A stretch of DNA of 64,000 bases from Actinomycetota bacterium (lineage in GTDB: Bacteria > Actinomycetota > Acidimicrobiia > Acidimicrobiales > Aldehydirespiratoraceae), in the NCBI GenBank assembly GCA_029979265.1, contig JAPOHW010000003.1, forward strand, positions 116,987-180,986, given 5' to 3'. The position numbers and the translations under genes are program-made. Positions 21,956 through 30,356 of this stretch are shown piece after piece (positions within the stretch are counted from its first letter, which is position 1; the number at the start of each line of letters is the position of its first letter). The notes beneath the pieces are model-generated. The model had not been told where the DNA came from. It did not search any database and was given only the letters and a program-made list of their open reading frames with translations.

Positions 21956-22045
21956 ATGGGTACGTTGCCATGGAGCGTCGAACCAGTCATACTCGTGGCC
22001 GTGAACGTTGCCACCAGCCACCGACTCGTAGGGGTACCCGGCTAG
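21956..22045 (+). CDS. Putative ilv leader peptide, 29 aa, branched-chain-rich
   Basis: Small ORF from ATG 21956 to TAG 22045, upstream of ilvB. 11 of 29 residues are Val, Leu or Ile, including a VILVAVNV run at residues 11-18. AGGAG lies 4 nt before the ATG. It ends 37 nt before a strong terminator hairpin, the layout of ribosome-mediated attenuators known for ilv operons in Corynebacterium and enterobacteria. Against it: the divergent nucleotidyltransferase seems to start next to it, and a promoter-like TTGCCA-N17-CATACT inside the ORF (21965-21993) would give a transcript lacking the ATG. Confidence 0.4.
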   Translation: MGTLPWSVEPVILVAVNVATSHRLVGVPG

Positions 22046-22082
22046 CACACGTTCGCGCCCCTGCCGATCCGATCGTGTGCCT

Positions 22083-22116
22083 CGACCTCCCACCCACGGG
22101 AGGTCGTTTGCGTTTT
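22083..22116 (+). terminator. Rho-independent terminator/attenuator in the ilvBNC leader
   Basis: CGACCTCCC (22083-22091), loop ACCCAC, GGGAGGTCG (22098-22106), then TTTGCGTTTT. A perfect 9-bp stem followed by a T-rich run is the only classical intrinsic terminator seen in the window, and it stands 55 nt before the ilvB ATG. No gene on this strand ends just upstream, so it most likely acts as an attenuator. A second helix (GCACACG at 22045-22051 with CGTGTGC at 22074-22080) directly precedes it. Confidence 0.7.
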
Positions 22117-22171
22117 CGGCCGGTAGTTTTCACCCGGCGCATCTGCGTCCCAGACCCTGGAATCACGTCTC

Positions 22172-23941
22172 ATGAGCACCAACCCCACCAATGGCGGCGA
22201 AGCCCTCGTCAAATCCCTCGAGCACGAGGGCGTCGAGGTGATGTTCGGCCTGCCCGGCGGTGCGATCCTGCCGGTCTACGACCCGATCATCGATTCGTCG
22301 ATCCGTCACGTGCTCGTGCGGCACGAGCAGGGCGCCGGACACATGGCGGAGGGGTATGCCCACGCCACCGGCAAGCCCGGTGTCTGCATGGTCACCTCGG
22401 GTCCGGCGGCCACCAATGTCGTGACGCCGCTCGCCGACGCCATGCTCGACTCGGTTCCCATGGTGTGCATCACCGGACAGGTGCCACTTGCCGCCATCGG
22501 CAGCGACGCCTTCCAAGAGTGCGACACCACCGGCATCACGATGGCGGTCACCAAACACAATTTCTTGGTGACCGACCCGCAAGACATCCCGCGCATCATC
22601 CACGAGGCGTTCCACATCGCCACGACCGGGCGTCCAGGTCCCGTCTTGGTCGACATTCCCAAGGACATCGTCGATCCGGTCAACCCGCGTTCTGCGATGA
22701 CGTGGTACGAGCCCGACTCCGTTCCGATGGAGCTTCCCGGCTACCACCCCCAGACCGCCGGCGATCCGACCCTCATCGCCGAAGCGGCCGAGCTCATCAG
22801 CCACGCCGAACGACCCGTCCTGTACATCGGAGGCGGCATCCTGAAGGCCAGGGCCGCCGAAGCCTTGCTCGAGCTCGCAGAGCTGCTACAGATCCCGGTT
22901 GTCACCACGCTCATGGCCCGGGGCGCCTTTCCCGACAGCCATGCCCTGTGTCTCGGCATGCCCGGGATGCACGGCAACTACACGGCTGTCACCGCCATGC
23001 AGCGGGCCGATCTGCTTGTGTCCCTCGGTGCTCGTTTCGACGACCGTGTCACCGGACGTCTCGACGGGTTTGCGCCGGAGGCCAAGATCATCCACGTCGA
23101 CATCGACCCGGCCGAACTCGGCAAGGTGCGGCAGTACAACGTCGGTATCCAAGGTGACTGCAAGGTTGTCATCGAGGGTCTCGTCGAAGCCACCAAACGG
23201 CTCGGCCCCGGGGCCCAGGCCGACCGCAGTGCGTGGCGCTCCACCATTTCGGGTTGGCAGGAGAAGTTCCCCCTCACCTACGAGCAGTCGTTGCCCGGCG
23301 ACAAGCTCAAGCCACAGTTCGTCATGGAGCAACTCCGAGACGGCAATCCGGTCGACACGATTCTGTGTTCAGGGGTGGGACAGCACCAGATGCACGCCAG
23401 CCAGTTCTGGCGGTTCGAGCACCCCTACACCTGGATCAACTCCGGTGGGCTCGGCACGATGGGCTTTTCGATCCCGGCGGCCATCGGCGCCAAAGCGGGC
23501 ATGCCCGATCGTCGAGTTTGGGCGGTCGATGGTGACGGCAATTTCCAGATGACGGCGCAGGAGCTGGTCACGGCCACCGTCGAAGACATCCCGATCAAGG
23601 TTGCGTTGTTCAACAACAGCTACCTGGGGATGGTTCGTCAGTGGCAGGAGATGTTCTACGACGAGCGGTTCTCCGAGGTGCACCTTTCCGATCATGTCCC
23701 CGACTATGTCAAGTGGGCCGAGTCGATGGGTGCGGTCGGTATCCGCGTCGAGTCACCCGAGGAGGTTGCGCCGGCGATCGCCCGGGCGAACGAGATCGAC
23801 GACCGCTCGGTCGTGGTCGAGTTCGTGACCGACGCTCGCGAGAACGTCTTCCCGATGGTCCCCGCCGGTGCAACCAACTCCGAGGTCGTTGTCGATCCGA
23901 GTCAGCAGCACCTGCTCGACGAGGCCAGGGGTGTTTCGTGA
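22172..23941 (+). CDS. ilvB: Acetolactate synthase large (catalytic) subunit
   Basis: 589 residues. Thiamine-diphosphate enzyme condensing pyruvate to acetolactate, or pyruvate with 2-ketobutyrate, in Val, Leu and Ile synthesis. The catalytic glutamate is in [15 protein letters not shown], and the ThDP motif begins at [11 protein letters not shown] and ends at [25 protein letters not shown] at the start is typical of anabolic AHAS. First gene of ilvBNC; its stop overlaps the ilvN start. Confidence 0.97.
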   Translation: MSTNPTNGGEALVKSLEHEGVEVMFGLPGGAILPVYDPIIDSSIRHVLVRHEQGAGHMAEGYAHATGKPGVCMVTSGPAATNVVTPLADAMLDSVPMVCITGQVPLAAIGSDAFQECDTTGITMAVTKHNFLVTDPQDIPRIIHEAFHIATTGRPGPVLVDIPKDIVDPVNPRSAMTWYEPDSVPMELPGYHPQTAGDPTLIAEAAELISHAERPVLYIGGGILKARAAEALLELAELLQIPVVTTLMARGAFPDSHALCLGMPGMHGNYTAVTAMQRADLLVSLGARFDDRVTGRLDGFAPEAKIIHVDIDPAELGKVRQYNVGIQGDCKVVIEGLVEATKRLGPGAQADRSAWRSTISGWQEKFPLTYEQSLPGDKLKPQFVMEQLRDGNPVDTILCSGVGQHQMHASQFWRFEHPYTWINSGGLGTMGFSIPAAIGAKAGMPDRRVWAVDGDGNFQMTAQELVTATVEDIPIKVALFNNSYLGMVRQWQEMFYDERFSEVHLSDHVPDYVKWAESMGAVGIRVESPEEVAPAIARANEIDDRSVVVEFVTDARENVFPMVPAGATNSEVVVDPSQQHLLDEARGVS

Positions 23942-24438
23942 ATGTCGCATCAGTCAGCCCTCGCTGGCACACCCTCGTCGCAACGGTCGAGAACAAGCCG
24001 GGGGTGCTCGCACGCGTTGCCGGTCTTTTTTCCCGGCGGGGCTTCAACATTCACTCGCTTGCGGTCGCTCCCACCGACGACGAACGCTTCAGCCGCATCA
24101 CGTTCACCGTCGACATCGAGGGGACGCCGCTCGATCAGGTCGTGAAACAACTCGACAAGCTCATCAACGTCGTCGACATCAGCGAACTCGATCCGGCCCA
24201 CTCGGTCGAGCGCGAGTTGATGCTGATCACCGTCGAGATCGGGGAGTCCCGCAAGGAACTCATGGAAATCGTCGACGACTATCGTGCCTATGTGCTCTCC
24301 GAGGGGGACGAGCGACTGATGATGTCATGGTCGGCTCGTCCCGCCCGTCTCGACGAACTGGAAGAACGACTGCGACCCTTCGGGATCGTGGAACTACAGC
24401 GAACGGGGCGAGTAGCGCTTCCGTCACTGGACAACTGA
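23938..24438 (+). CDS. ilvN: Acetolactate synthase small (regulatory) subunit
   Basis: 166 residues from a GTG overlapping the ilvB stop (GTGA). N-terminal ACT domain: [32 protein letters not shown], with the conserved NIxSL valine-binding segment. The C-terminal AHAS-small domain follows. Binds the catalytic subunit, raises its activity and gives feedback inhibition by branched-chain amino acids. Confidence 0.96.
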   Translation: MNVASVSPRWHTLVATVENKPGVLARVAGLFSRRGFNIHSLAVAPTDDERFSRITFTVDIEGTPLDQVVKQLDKLINVVDISELDPAHSVERELMLITVEIGESRKELMEIVDDYRAYVLSEGDERLMMSWSARPARLDELEERLRPFGIVELQRTGRVALPSLDN

Positions 24439-24509
24439 ACACAACAGACGCAAACAACGGCGTGCCGTTCTGTCGCAGGGCGGACACAACACAGGGGGAT
24501 CAACCACAC

Positions 24510-25550
24510 ATGGCTGCGAACATCTACTACGAAAAAGACGTCGACCGTTCGGTCATCGCCGACAAGAAGGTGGCGATCCTCGGCTACGGCTCGCAGGGCC
24601 ACGCCCATGCGTTGAACCTGAAGGAGAGCGGCATCGACGTTCGCGTCGGGCTACGGGAAGGCTCTGGCTCGGTCGCCAAGGCGCAGGCAGCTGGTCTTGT
24701 GGTGGCGTCGATCGCCGAGGCCGCCGCCGAGGCCGACATCGTCATGATGCTCATGCCCGACACCGAGATGGCGTCCATCTACGACGAACACGTGGCGCCG
24801 AACCTCGCGGACGGCGATGCCGTGTTCTTTGCCCACGGGTTCAACATTCGGTTCGACCTGATCCAGCCGGCGGATGGCATCGATGTGTGCATGGTGGCTC
24901 CGAAGGGTCCCGGTCATCTCGTTCGCCGGACCTACACCGAAGGCGGCGGTGTCCCCTGTCTCATTGCCGTCGAACAGAACGCGTCAGGTCGTGCGAAGGA
25001 CATTGCGCTCGCCTATGCCGACGCGATCGGCGGTGCCCGTGCGGGTGTGATCGAGACGACGTTCACCGAGGAAACCGAAACCGACCTGTTCGGTGAGCAG
25101 GCGGTGCTGTGCGGCGGGACCACCCGCCTCGTGCAGGCCGGTTTCGAGACCCTGATCGAGGCCGGCTACCAACCGGAGGTCGCCTACTTCGAATGCCTCC
25201 ACGAGCTGAAGCTCATCGTCGATCTGATGTACGAAGAGGGCATCGCCGGGATGCGGTACAGCGTGTCCGACACCGCAGAGTGGGGCGATCTGGTCTCCGG
25301 TCCCCGAATCGTGAACGCCGATACGAAGGCCGAGATGAAGCAGATCCTCTCCGAGATCCAAGACGGCACGTTCGCTGCCAACTGGGTGGAAGAGTCGCGT
25401 TCGGGTCGGGCCAGGTTCCGCGAACTCGAAGAGGCCGGTTTCGACCACCCGATCGAGAAGATCGGCAAGGAACTCCGAGCCATGATGCCGTGGATTTCCG
25501 AGGGGAAGGGATCGGTGGCCGACGCTTCCGGCGGCCAGGGTCTCGACTGA
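24510..25550 (+). CDS. ilvC: Ketol-acid reductoisomerase, class I
   Basis: 346 residues. Rearranges and reduces acetolactate to dihydroxyisovalerate. Rossmann motif [23 protein letters not shown], the [12 protein letters not shown] segment, and the metal-binding glutamates in [17 protein letters not shown]. The single knotted domain and length mark class I. The loop after strand 2 (VGLREGSGS) with serines fits NADPH use. ATG at 24510 has AGGGGGA about 10 nt upstream. A 71-bp gap after ilvN contains a small AACGG/CCGTT hairpin (24456-24469) that could separate transcripts. Confidence 0.97.
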   Translation: MAANIYYEKDVDRSVIADKKVAILGYGSQGHAHALNLKESGIDVRVGLREGSGSVAKAQAAGLVVASIAEAAAEADIVMMLMPDTEMASIYDEHVAPNLADGDAVFFAHGFNIRFDLIQPADGIDVCMVAPKGPGHLVRRTYTEGGGVPCLIAVEQNASGRAKDIALAYADAIGGARAGVIETTFTEETETDLFGEQAVLCGGTTRLVQAGFETLIEAGYQPEVAYFECLHELKLIVDLMYEEGIAGMRYSVSDTAEWGDLVSGPRIVNADTKAEMKQILSEIQDGTFAANWVEESRSGRARFRELEEAGFDHPIEKIGKELRAMMPWISEGKGSVADASGGQGLD

Positions 25551-25584
25551 CCTCTGTCGCGATCTCTGAGCAATCGGCGCACGC

Positions 25585-25604
25585 CGGGTCGTCGGGGCGA
25601 CCCG
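25585..25604. terminator. Hairpin between convergent ilvC and cupin gene
   Basis: CGGGTCG (25585-25591) and CGACCCG (25598-25604) are perfect complements around a 6-nt loop, in the 85-bp gap after ilvC. No T tract. Position between convergent genes suggests a bidirectional terminator. Confidence 0.4.
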
Positions 25605-25635
25605 CCGGTCAGTTCGTCGCGGGTGGGGCGGTCGT

Positions 25636-26214
25636 TCAGAAGCGGTAGGAGTCGAAGGTGGTGTCGTCCCCGGACCAGCCCCACACGGTGAACACCGGTC
25701 GATCGCGGGTGATGATCGCATGGTGAGCTCGAGACGGCGTCCTCGAATAGTCGCCGGCTGTCAGGGTCCTCGTCGTGTCGCCGATGGTCCAGTCGCCTGA
25801 TCCGGCGAGTACGAGATAGAACTCCTCCGCATCGTGCCAGTGGTCCGGATAGTCGCATTCGGTGTCGAGCAGGAAGATCCCGAACCGTTCGTTGGTCGCC
25901 GGAGCGATCGCTCCTTCGGAGCCGATGATCTCGGTCATCGCAGACCTGTGTGCCCAGCCGGGTGGAACCACGGCCGGATCCGGGCGGCTCCAGCGCAGCT
26001 CGCCGGCACTTGCGAGTAGGGCATCGATCGCAGGGCAGGTGGCCGGAGTTGCCAAATCGCGGGCACGCGCAAGATCAGGAACCGGACACGGGGCAGGGTC
26101 GGTCAGAGGGGTCATTGCAGCCGCACGGTCGAGCAACGAAACGAATTCCTGTGCCATCGATTCGTCGATCGTCTCGAGAAGTGCTCGGACCTCGCGCAGA
26201 AACGACGAGAGCAT
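25636..26214 (-). CDS. Cupin protein related to dimethylsulfoniopropionate (DMSP) lyases
   Basis: 192 residues: helical N-terminal part (1-70) and a C-terminal cupin barrel. The metal motif YPDHWHDAEEFYLVLAG gives Y122, H125, H127, E131 and Y133, and the second motif has H164/H165 (PSRAHHAI). The YPxHxHxAxExY pattern together with the ending WGWSGDD resembles the DddQ/DddL/DddW family, which cleaves DMSP to dimethyl sulfide and acrylate using a bound metal and a catalytic tyrosine. A different cupin lyase cannot be excluded. Divergent from an enoyl-CoA hydratase gene with shared -10 boxes. Confidence 0.6.
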   Translation of the reverse strand: MLSSFLREVRALLETIDESMAQEFVSLLDRAAAMTPLTDPAPCPVPDLARARDLATPATCPAIDALLASAGELRWSRPDPAVVPPGWAHRSAMTEIIGSEGAIAPATNERFGIFLLDTECDYPDHWHDAEEFYLVLAGSGDWTIGDTTRTLTAGDYSRTPSRAHHAIITRDRPVFTVWGWSGDDTTFDSYRF

Positions 26215-26220
26215 GACGCG

Positions 26221-26230
26221 ACGCTACCGT
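26221..26230. promoter_or_regulatory. Overlapping divergent -10 boxes (ACGCTACCGT), cupin and enoyl-CoA hydratase genes
   Basis: Leftward TAGCGT (26226-26221) is 6 nt from the cupin ATG (26214). Rightward TACCGT (26225-26230) is 6 nt from the hydratase ATG (26237). The boxes share the central TA, and the whole gap is only 22 bp. This is the most symmetrical of the four such junctions. Confidence 0.55.
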
Positions 26231-26236
26231 CAACCC

Positions 26237-27073
26237 ATGGACCTTGGTGACGACTATCTCCACCTCTCGATCTCGACCGAAGGTCGGGTGGTGTGGGCGA
26301 CGATCGACAACCCGCCGATCAACCTCATCACCCGCCAGCTTCTCGTCGACCTGCTTCGGTTCTCCGAGCGTGTTGCCGCGGACCCGGATTCGACCGTGGT
26401 GGTGCTCGAGAGCGCAAATCCCGACTTCTTCATCGCCCACTTCGACGTGACGCTGCTGCAACGAGACCCGGGCGAGCCGCCGCCGCGTCCGACCGAACGC
26501 ACTGCGTTCGACGAGATGGTCGAGCGCTTCCGAACAATGCCGAAGGCGACCATCTGCAAGATCGCCGGGCGAGTCGGGGGTGGTGGGAGCGAAGTGGCCA
26601 TGGGCTGCGACATGCGGTTCGCTGCGCTGGGCCGGGCGGTCATGAACCAGATGGAGGTCCCGATCGGGATCATCCCGGGTGGTGGGGGTACCCAACGTCT
26701 CCCCGGCTTGATCGGTCACCACCGGGCCGCAGCACTGATTCTCGGGGGCCTCGATCTCGACGCAGCGACCGGTGAAGCCTGGGGGTACTTCACTCGGGCG
26801 CTCCCACCCGACGATCTCGATGCCTACGTCGACGGTCTGGCCAGGAGGATCGCCCAGTTCGACCCCGATGCTGTTCGGGGGGCGAAGCGCGCTCTGCTGC
26901 GATCCCAAACCGATCCGACCGACGCACTGATCGACGAGACCGACATCTTCAACACGCTGCAGGCGTCCAGCGCAGCACAGGAGTTGATGCGGCGCTTCCT
27001 CGAACGCGGCGGACAGACGCGGGACGGTGAACTGCGGATGGAGGACCTTGCCGCCGAGATCGCCGAGAACTGA
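26237..27073 (+). CDS. Enoyl-CoA hydratase/isomerase family protein
   Basis: 278 residues with the crotonase fold. VWATIDNPPINLITRQLL starts the domain, ANPDFFIAHFDV forms the first oxyanion segment, GRVGGGGSEVAMGCDMRFAA the second, and EVPIGIIPGGGGTQRL the active-site loop. The usual catalytic glutamates are not both evident (the GIIPGGGG loop lacks the typical E before it), so it may be a hydratase, isomerase or other crotonase. The start is fixed by the TACCGT-N6 promoter. The shared promoter region with the DMSP-lyase-like gene suggests co-control; acrylate from DMSP is handled as acryloyl-CoA in some bacteria, so a link is conceivable but unproven. Confidence 0.8.
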   Translation: MDLGDDYLHLSISTEGRVVWATIDNPPINLITRQLLVDLLRFSERVAADPDSTVVVLESANPDFFIAHFDVTLLQRDPGEPPPRPTERTAFDEMVERFRTMPKATICKIAGRVGGGGSEVAMGCDMRFAALGRAVMNQMEVPIGIIPGGGGTQRLPGLIGHHRAAALILGGLDLDAATGEAWGYFTRALPPDDLDAYVDGLARRIAQFDPDAVRGAKRALLRSQTDPTDALIDETDIFNTLQASSAAQELMRRFLERGGQTRDGELRMEDLAAEIAEN

Positions 27074-27077
27074 TCGA

Positions 27078-27446
27078 TCACGGAAACAGGCTGTCGATCA
27101 GCCACTCGGCCTCGACAAGGGCAAGGACGACCAATGGTCCAGCCATTGCCGCAAGCACCAGGTACACCCCCCAGCGAATGAATGGGGGCCGATCGGCGAA
27201 GTGGCGCTGCCGCTCGATGTCTTCGACAGGATCGGCGGCCAGCACCGCACATGCGTCCTCGCCGATCTCAGCTCGCACGACCACGCGATGGCCACCGGCC
27301 GAGAGGCTGACGTTTCCGGTTTCGGGGTTCGTGTCACTCACGATGGTGGCGTCGATACCGGCCGAATCGAGCATTGCGACAGCGAGCTCCGCATCGAAGA
27401 GACGGTTGTACTCACCCACCACCCGCATCCCCGGTACCAGACCCAC
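27078..27446 (-). CDS. DUF2007-like small membrane protein
   Basis: 122 residues. The N-terminal 65 or so match the DUF2007 'putative signal transducing' pattern: VVGEYNRLFDAELAVAMLDSAGIDATIVSD, then a strand-rich part with VVVRAEIGEDACAVL. A C-terminal transmembrane helix (about 92-112) and short tail follow. Function unknown. CAGACT lies 6 nt before the GTG start as a possible leaderless box. Convergent with the hydratase with a 4-bp gap. Confidence 0.7.
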   Translation of the reverse strand: MGLVPGMRVVGEYNRLFDAELAVAMLDSAGIDATIVSDTNPETGNVSLSAGGHRVVVRAEIGEDACAVLAADPVEDIERQRHFADRPPFIRWGVYLVLAAMAGPLVVLALVEAEWLIDSLFP

Positions 27447-27465
27447 GACAGAAGTCTGCCGTCAG

Positions 27466-27471
27466 TAGGGT
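27466..27471 (+). promoter_or_regulatory. -10 box (TAGGGT) of the ABC exporter operon
   Basis: TAGGGT lies 9 nt before the ATG at 27481, which is a little farther than the 6-7 nt seen at other leaderless genes but still leaves no room for a leader with a ribosome binding site. Confidence 0.45.
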
Positions 27472-27480
27472 GCCTGCACC

Positions 27481-28392
27481 ATGACGAATGCGATCGATGT
27501 GAACGATCTTACGAAGACCTATGGCGATCTCCGAGCCGTCGACGGGCTGTCGTTCTCGGTCCCTGAGGGGCAGGTGTTCGCCCTGCTGGGGCCGAACGGG
27601 GCCGGCAAGTCGACCACCGTCGAGATTCTCGAAGGGCATCGCACGCGCGACGGTGGGGACGTCAGCGTGCTTGGTGTCGATCCGGCGACCGGTGGCCGTG
27701 ACTTCCGTGATCGCATCGGCATCGTGCTCCAAGAAGCCGGCATCGACAAGGAACTGACCGTTCGGGAGACGATCGAGCTGTACCGCAATGCGTATACGCA
27801 GGCCCGACCGGTCGACGAGGTCATCGAGCTGGTCGAACTTCACGACAAGCTCGACACCCGAATCTCTCGTCTGTCGGGTGGCCAGCGACGGCGTGTCGAC
27901 CTCGCGTTGGGGTTGATCGGATCCCCGGCATTGGTGTTCCTCGACGAGCCGACGACGGGCTTCGACCCAGCGGCTCGTCGCCGCAGCTGGGAGGTCATCA
28001 AGCGCCTTGCCGATGACGGGACGACGGTGGTGCTCACCACGCACTATCTCGAAGAGGCCGAACAGCTCGCCGACAACATCATCATCATGTCCAGGGGCCG
28101 GATCGTTGCCGAGGGCACACCCGAGTCGTTGCGCAGGCATGCATCGGCCGAGTCGATCATTCGTTTCGAACTCCCGCGGGTCGATGCCCGGCTCGAAGAA
28201 CTGTTCGAGCCGCTCGTCGGCACGGTCCAGGGTCGCGATCGCCGAGTCGAGATCACCACCACCACACCGACGGCCGATCTTGCCCACATCACCGGATGGG
28301 CAGTGGGGCGTGGGATCGAACTCAGCGGCCTTGTTGTCGAACATCTCACCCTCGAAGACGTGTATCTCCGGCTCGTGGGCGACGAGACATGA
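27481..28392 (+). CDS. ABC exporter ATP-binding subunit (daunorubicin-resistance type)
   Basis: 303 residues. Walker A LGPNGAGKST, Q-loop IVLQEAGIDKELTV, signature RLSGGQRRRVDLAL, Walker B ALVFLDEP, H-loop LTTHYLEEAEQLAD. About 80 C-terminal residues form the DrrA-like extension. Pairs with the permease whose ATG overlaps its stop. Exports lipids, antibiotics or polymers in related systems; the substrate here is unknown. Confidence 0.93.
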   Translation: MTNAIDVNDLTKTYGDLRAVDGLSFSVPEGQVFALLGPNGAGKSTTVEILEGHRTRDGGDVSVLGVDPATGGRDFRDRIGIVLQEAGIDKELTVRETIELYRNAYTQARPVDEVIELVELHDKLDTRISRLSGGQRRRVDLALGLIGSPALVFLDEPTTGFDPAARRRSWEVIKRLADDGTTVVLTTHYLEEAEQLADNIIIMSRGRIVAEGTPESLRRHASAESIIRFELPRVDARLEELFEPLVGTVQGRDRRVEITTTTPTADLAHITGWAVGRGIELSGLVVEHLTLEDVYLRLVGDET

Positions 28393-29213
28393 GGCGTGAT
28401 CTCGTGATCTTCTGGCGCTCGGTGCGAGCCGAGAACCGCATGTTCTGGCGCTCACCGGTTGGCGCGTTCTTCACGCTCGGCCTGCCGCTTGTCATGCTCG
28501 TCTTGTTCGTGGCCCTGTTCGGCAATGAGCCGATCGACCACCCCGAATACGGCGACATCACCACTGCGCAGTTCTACGCACCGGGGCTGGGCGTCTTCGC
28601 TGCGGCATCGGCCACCTTCACCAACATCGCGATCAACCTGTCGATGCGGCGAGACGACGGGGTCCTGAAGCGGGTGCGAGGGACGCCGATCCCTCCGTGG
28701 GTGTTCCTGGCTGGCGTCATCGTGTCGGCGGTCTGGATCGCAGTGTGCGCCACCATCGTCATGCTCGGGCTCGGTGTGCTGGCCTACGGCGTCGAGGTAC
28801 AGCCCGAGCAACTCCCGGTGTTGGTCGTCTCGTTCGTCGCGGGTGCCGTCTGCTTCGCCACGCTCGGTGTCGCCTTGGCAAGTGTGGCGAGGACGGCCGG
28901 GAGTGCCCCAGCGATGGCAAACGCCACCATTCTCCCGATGGCGTTCATCTCCGATGTGTTCATCCCCTTGGAGACCCCACCGTCGTGGCTCGTTCGGGCA
29001 GGCGACGTGCTGCCGCTCAAGCCGTTTGCAGTGTCGTTCTCCGAAGCGATGTCACCGTTCGCAGTGACCCCCGCATTTGCGTGGGACCGGATCGCTGTCC
29101 TCGTGGTGTGGACCGTTGCAGGCGCGCTCATCGCGCGGAAGATGTTTCGGTGGGAACCGGTGCCCGGGGCGACCAAGCGACGTGGACGCAGAAACCGCTC
29201 GATCGCCGGCTGA
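28389..29213 (+). CDS. ABC-2 type exporter permease
   Basis: 274 residues with six predicted transmembrane helices, starting LVIFWRSVRAENRMFWRSPVGAFFTLGLPL as in ABC-2/DrrB permeases. The conserved region between helices 2 and 3 (DGVLKRVRGTPIPPWVFLAG) carries the RxxGTP-type signature of the family. ATGA overlap with the ATPase gene, so one transporter of two half-subunits per protomer is expected. Confidence 0.9.
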   Translation: MRRDLVIFWRSVRAENRMFWRSPVGAFFTLGLPLVMLVLFVALFGNEPIDHPEYGDITTAQFYAPGLGVFAAASATFTNIAINLSMRRDDGVLKRVRGTPIPPWVFLAGVIVSAVWIAVCATIVMLGLGVLAYGVEVQPEQLPVLVVSFVAGAVCFATLGVALASVARTAGSAPAMANATILPMAFISDVFIPLETPPSWLVRAGDVLPLKPFAVSFSEAMSPFAVTPAFAWDRIAVLVVWTVAGALIARKMFRWEPVPGATKRRGRRNRSIAG

Positions 29214-29267
29214 GGTTCCGAGTCGACTGTGTCCGATCGGGGACGCTGTCAGATCCTCGTCCCGAGC

Positions 29268-29273
29268 TAGGTT
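29268..29273 (+). promoter_or_regulatory. Leaderless -10 box (TAGGTT) of the old yellow enzyme gene
   Basis: TAGGTT, 6 nt, then GTG at 29280. Same geometry as rimO and the desulfurase gene. Confidence 0.5.
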
Positions 29274-29279
29274 GCGGGT

Positions 29280-30356
29280 GTGTCCTTCGTGACTCTCATG
29301 ACCCCTGCCCGGTTCGGTTCCCTCGAGCTCAAGAACCGGGTGGTGATGGCTCCCATGACGAGATCGCGAGCCGGAGTCGATGGCGAGGTCACCGACATCA
29401 TGGTCGAGTACTACCGGCAGCGGGCGGGTGCCGGGATGATCATCACCGAGGGTGTGTACCCGTCGGAGGACGGCAAGGGCTACTGCCGAACACCGGGGCT
29501 GGTGCATCCCGAACAGGTGACGGGGTGGCGACGCGTCACCGATGCAGTGCACGCCGAGGGTGGCACGATCGTCATGCAGGTCATGCACGTCGGTCGGGTT
29601 GCCGTTGCCGACAACAAACGTCCCGATGCCGAAACCGTCGCGCCGTCGGCCGTCGCCGCGAACTGGAGGCTGTTCACCGACACCGGTGGCGGCACCATGC
29701 AGCCGTGCGTCGTTCCTCGCGCGCTCGAAGGTCACGAGATCCCTGCGGTGATCGACGCCTATCGCCGCTGCACCGAGCTGGCGTTCGAAGCGGGGTTCGA
29801 CGGCGTCGAGCTTCACGGTACGAGTGGGTATCTGCCGGCACAATTCCTCTCGACCGGCACCAACCGACGAACGGACGACTGGGGTAGTTCGCTGGCAGGC
29901 CGACTTCGCTTCTTCGTCGAGGTCGCAGATGCCATGGCGGGCGTCGACGGACCCGGCCGGGTCGGGTTTCGGGTGGTTCCCGGCAATCCGTACAACGATC
30001 TGCACGACGACGATCCGGACGAGACGTTTCGAGCGCTTCTGGCGGCGCTCACTCGCCGTGGCCTTGCCTACTGTCATACGATCCGCCTCCCCCGGGGTCC
30101 CGTCGACAACGAACGTCTGTGCCGACAGTGCTGGGACGGTCCGTTGATCATCAACGACTCGTATACACCGCAGGAGGCGAGCGACGCTCTGGAACTCGGG
30201 CGTGGTGACGCCGTGGCCTTCGGGCGGCTCTACATCACCAACCCCGATCTCGCCGAGCGAATCGAGGCCAGAGCCGAGTTGGCCCCAACCGACGCGGCCC
30301 ACATCTACGACCCGGGGCCCGAGGGGTACATCGACTTCCCGACGCGTTCGATGTGA
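29280..30356 (+). CDS. Old yellow enzyme family NADH:flavin oxidoreductase (ene-reductase)
   Basis: 358 residues, FMN-binding TIM barrel. Visible: LELKNRVVMAPMTRSRA, TEGVYPSEDGKGY, the substrate-site motif ELHGTSGYLPAQFLSTGTNRRTDDWGSSLAGR, and AFGRLYITNPDLAERI near the end. Reduces activated C=C bonds of enones or nitro compounds. Oddity: the usual HGANGY has become HGTSGY, so the second substrate-binding residue is S182 instead of Asn or His after H179. The catalytic tyrosine motif is also altered (NPYNDLHD region). Coupled by GTGA overlap to the phosphotransferase gene. Confidence 0.88.
   Translation: MSFVTLMTPARFGSLELKNRVVMAPMTRSRAGVDGEVTDIMVEYYRQRAGAGMIITEGVYPSEDGKGYCRTPGLVHPEQVTGWRRVTDAVHAEGGTIVMQVMHVGRVAVADNKRPDAETVAPSAVAANWRLFTDTGGGTMQPCVVPRALEGHEIPAVIDAYRRCTELAFEAGFDGVELHGTSGYLPAQFLSTGTNRRTDDWGSSLAGRLRFFVEVADAMAGVDGPGRVGFRVVPGNPYNDLHDDDPDETFRALLAALTRRGLAYCHTIRLPRGPVDNERLCRQCWDGPLIINDSYTPQEASDALELGRGDAVAFGRLYITNPDLAERIEARAELAPTDAAHIYDPGPEGYIDFPTRSM

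Noticed and set aside
22045..22080. GCACACG/CGTGTGC helix as a true antiterminator in the ilv leader
   Set aside because: It lies upstream of the terminator arms but does not compete with them for pairing, so it cannot by itself switch termination; kept only as a possible pause helix.
24456..24469. AACGG-CGTG-CCGTT hairpin between ilvN and ilvC as a terminator
   Set aside because: Only 5 bp and no T run; too weak to call.
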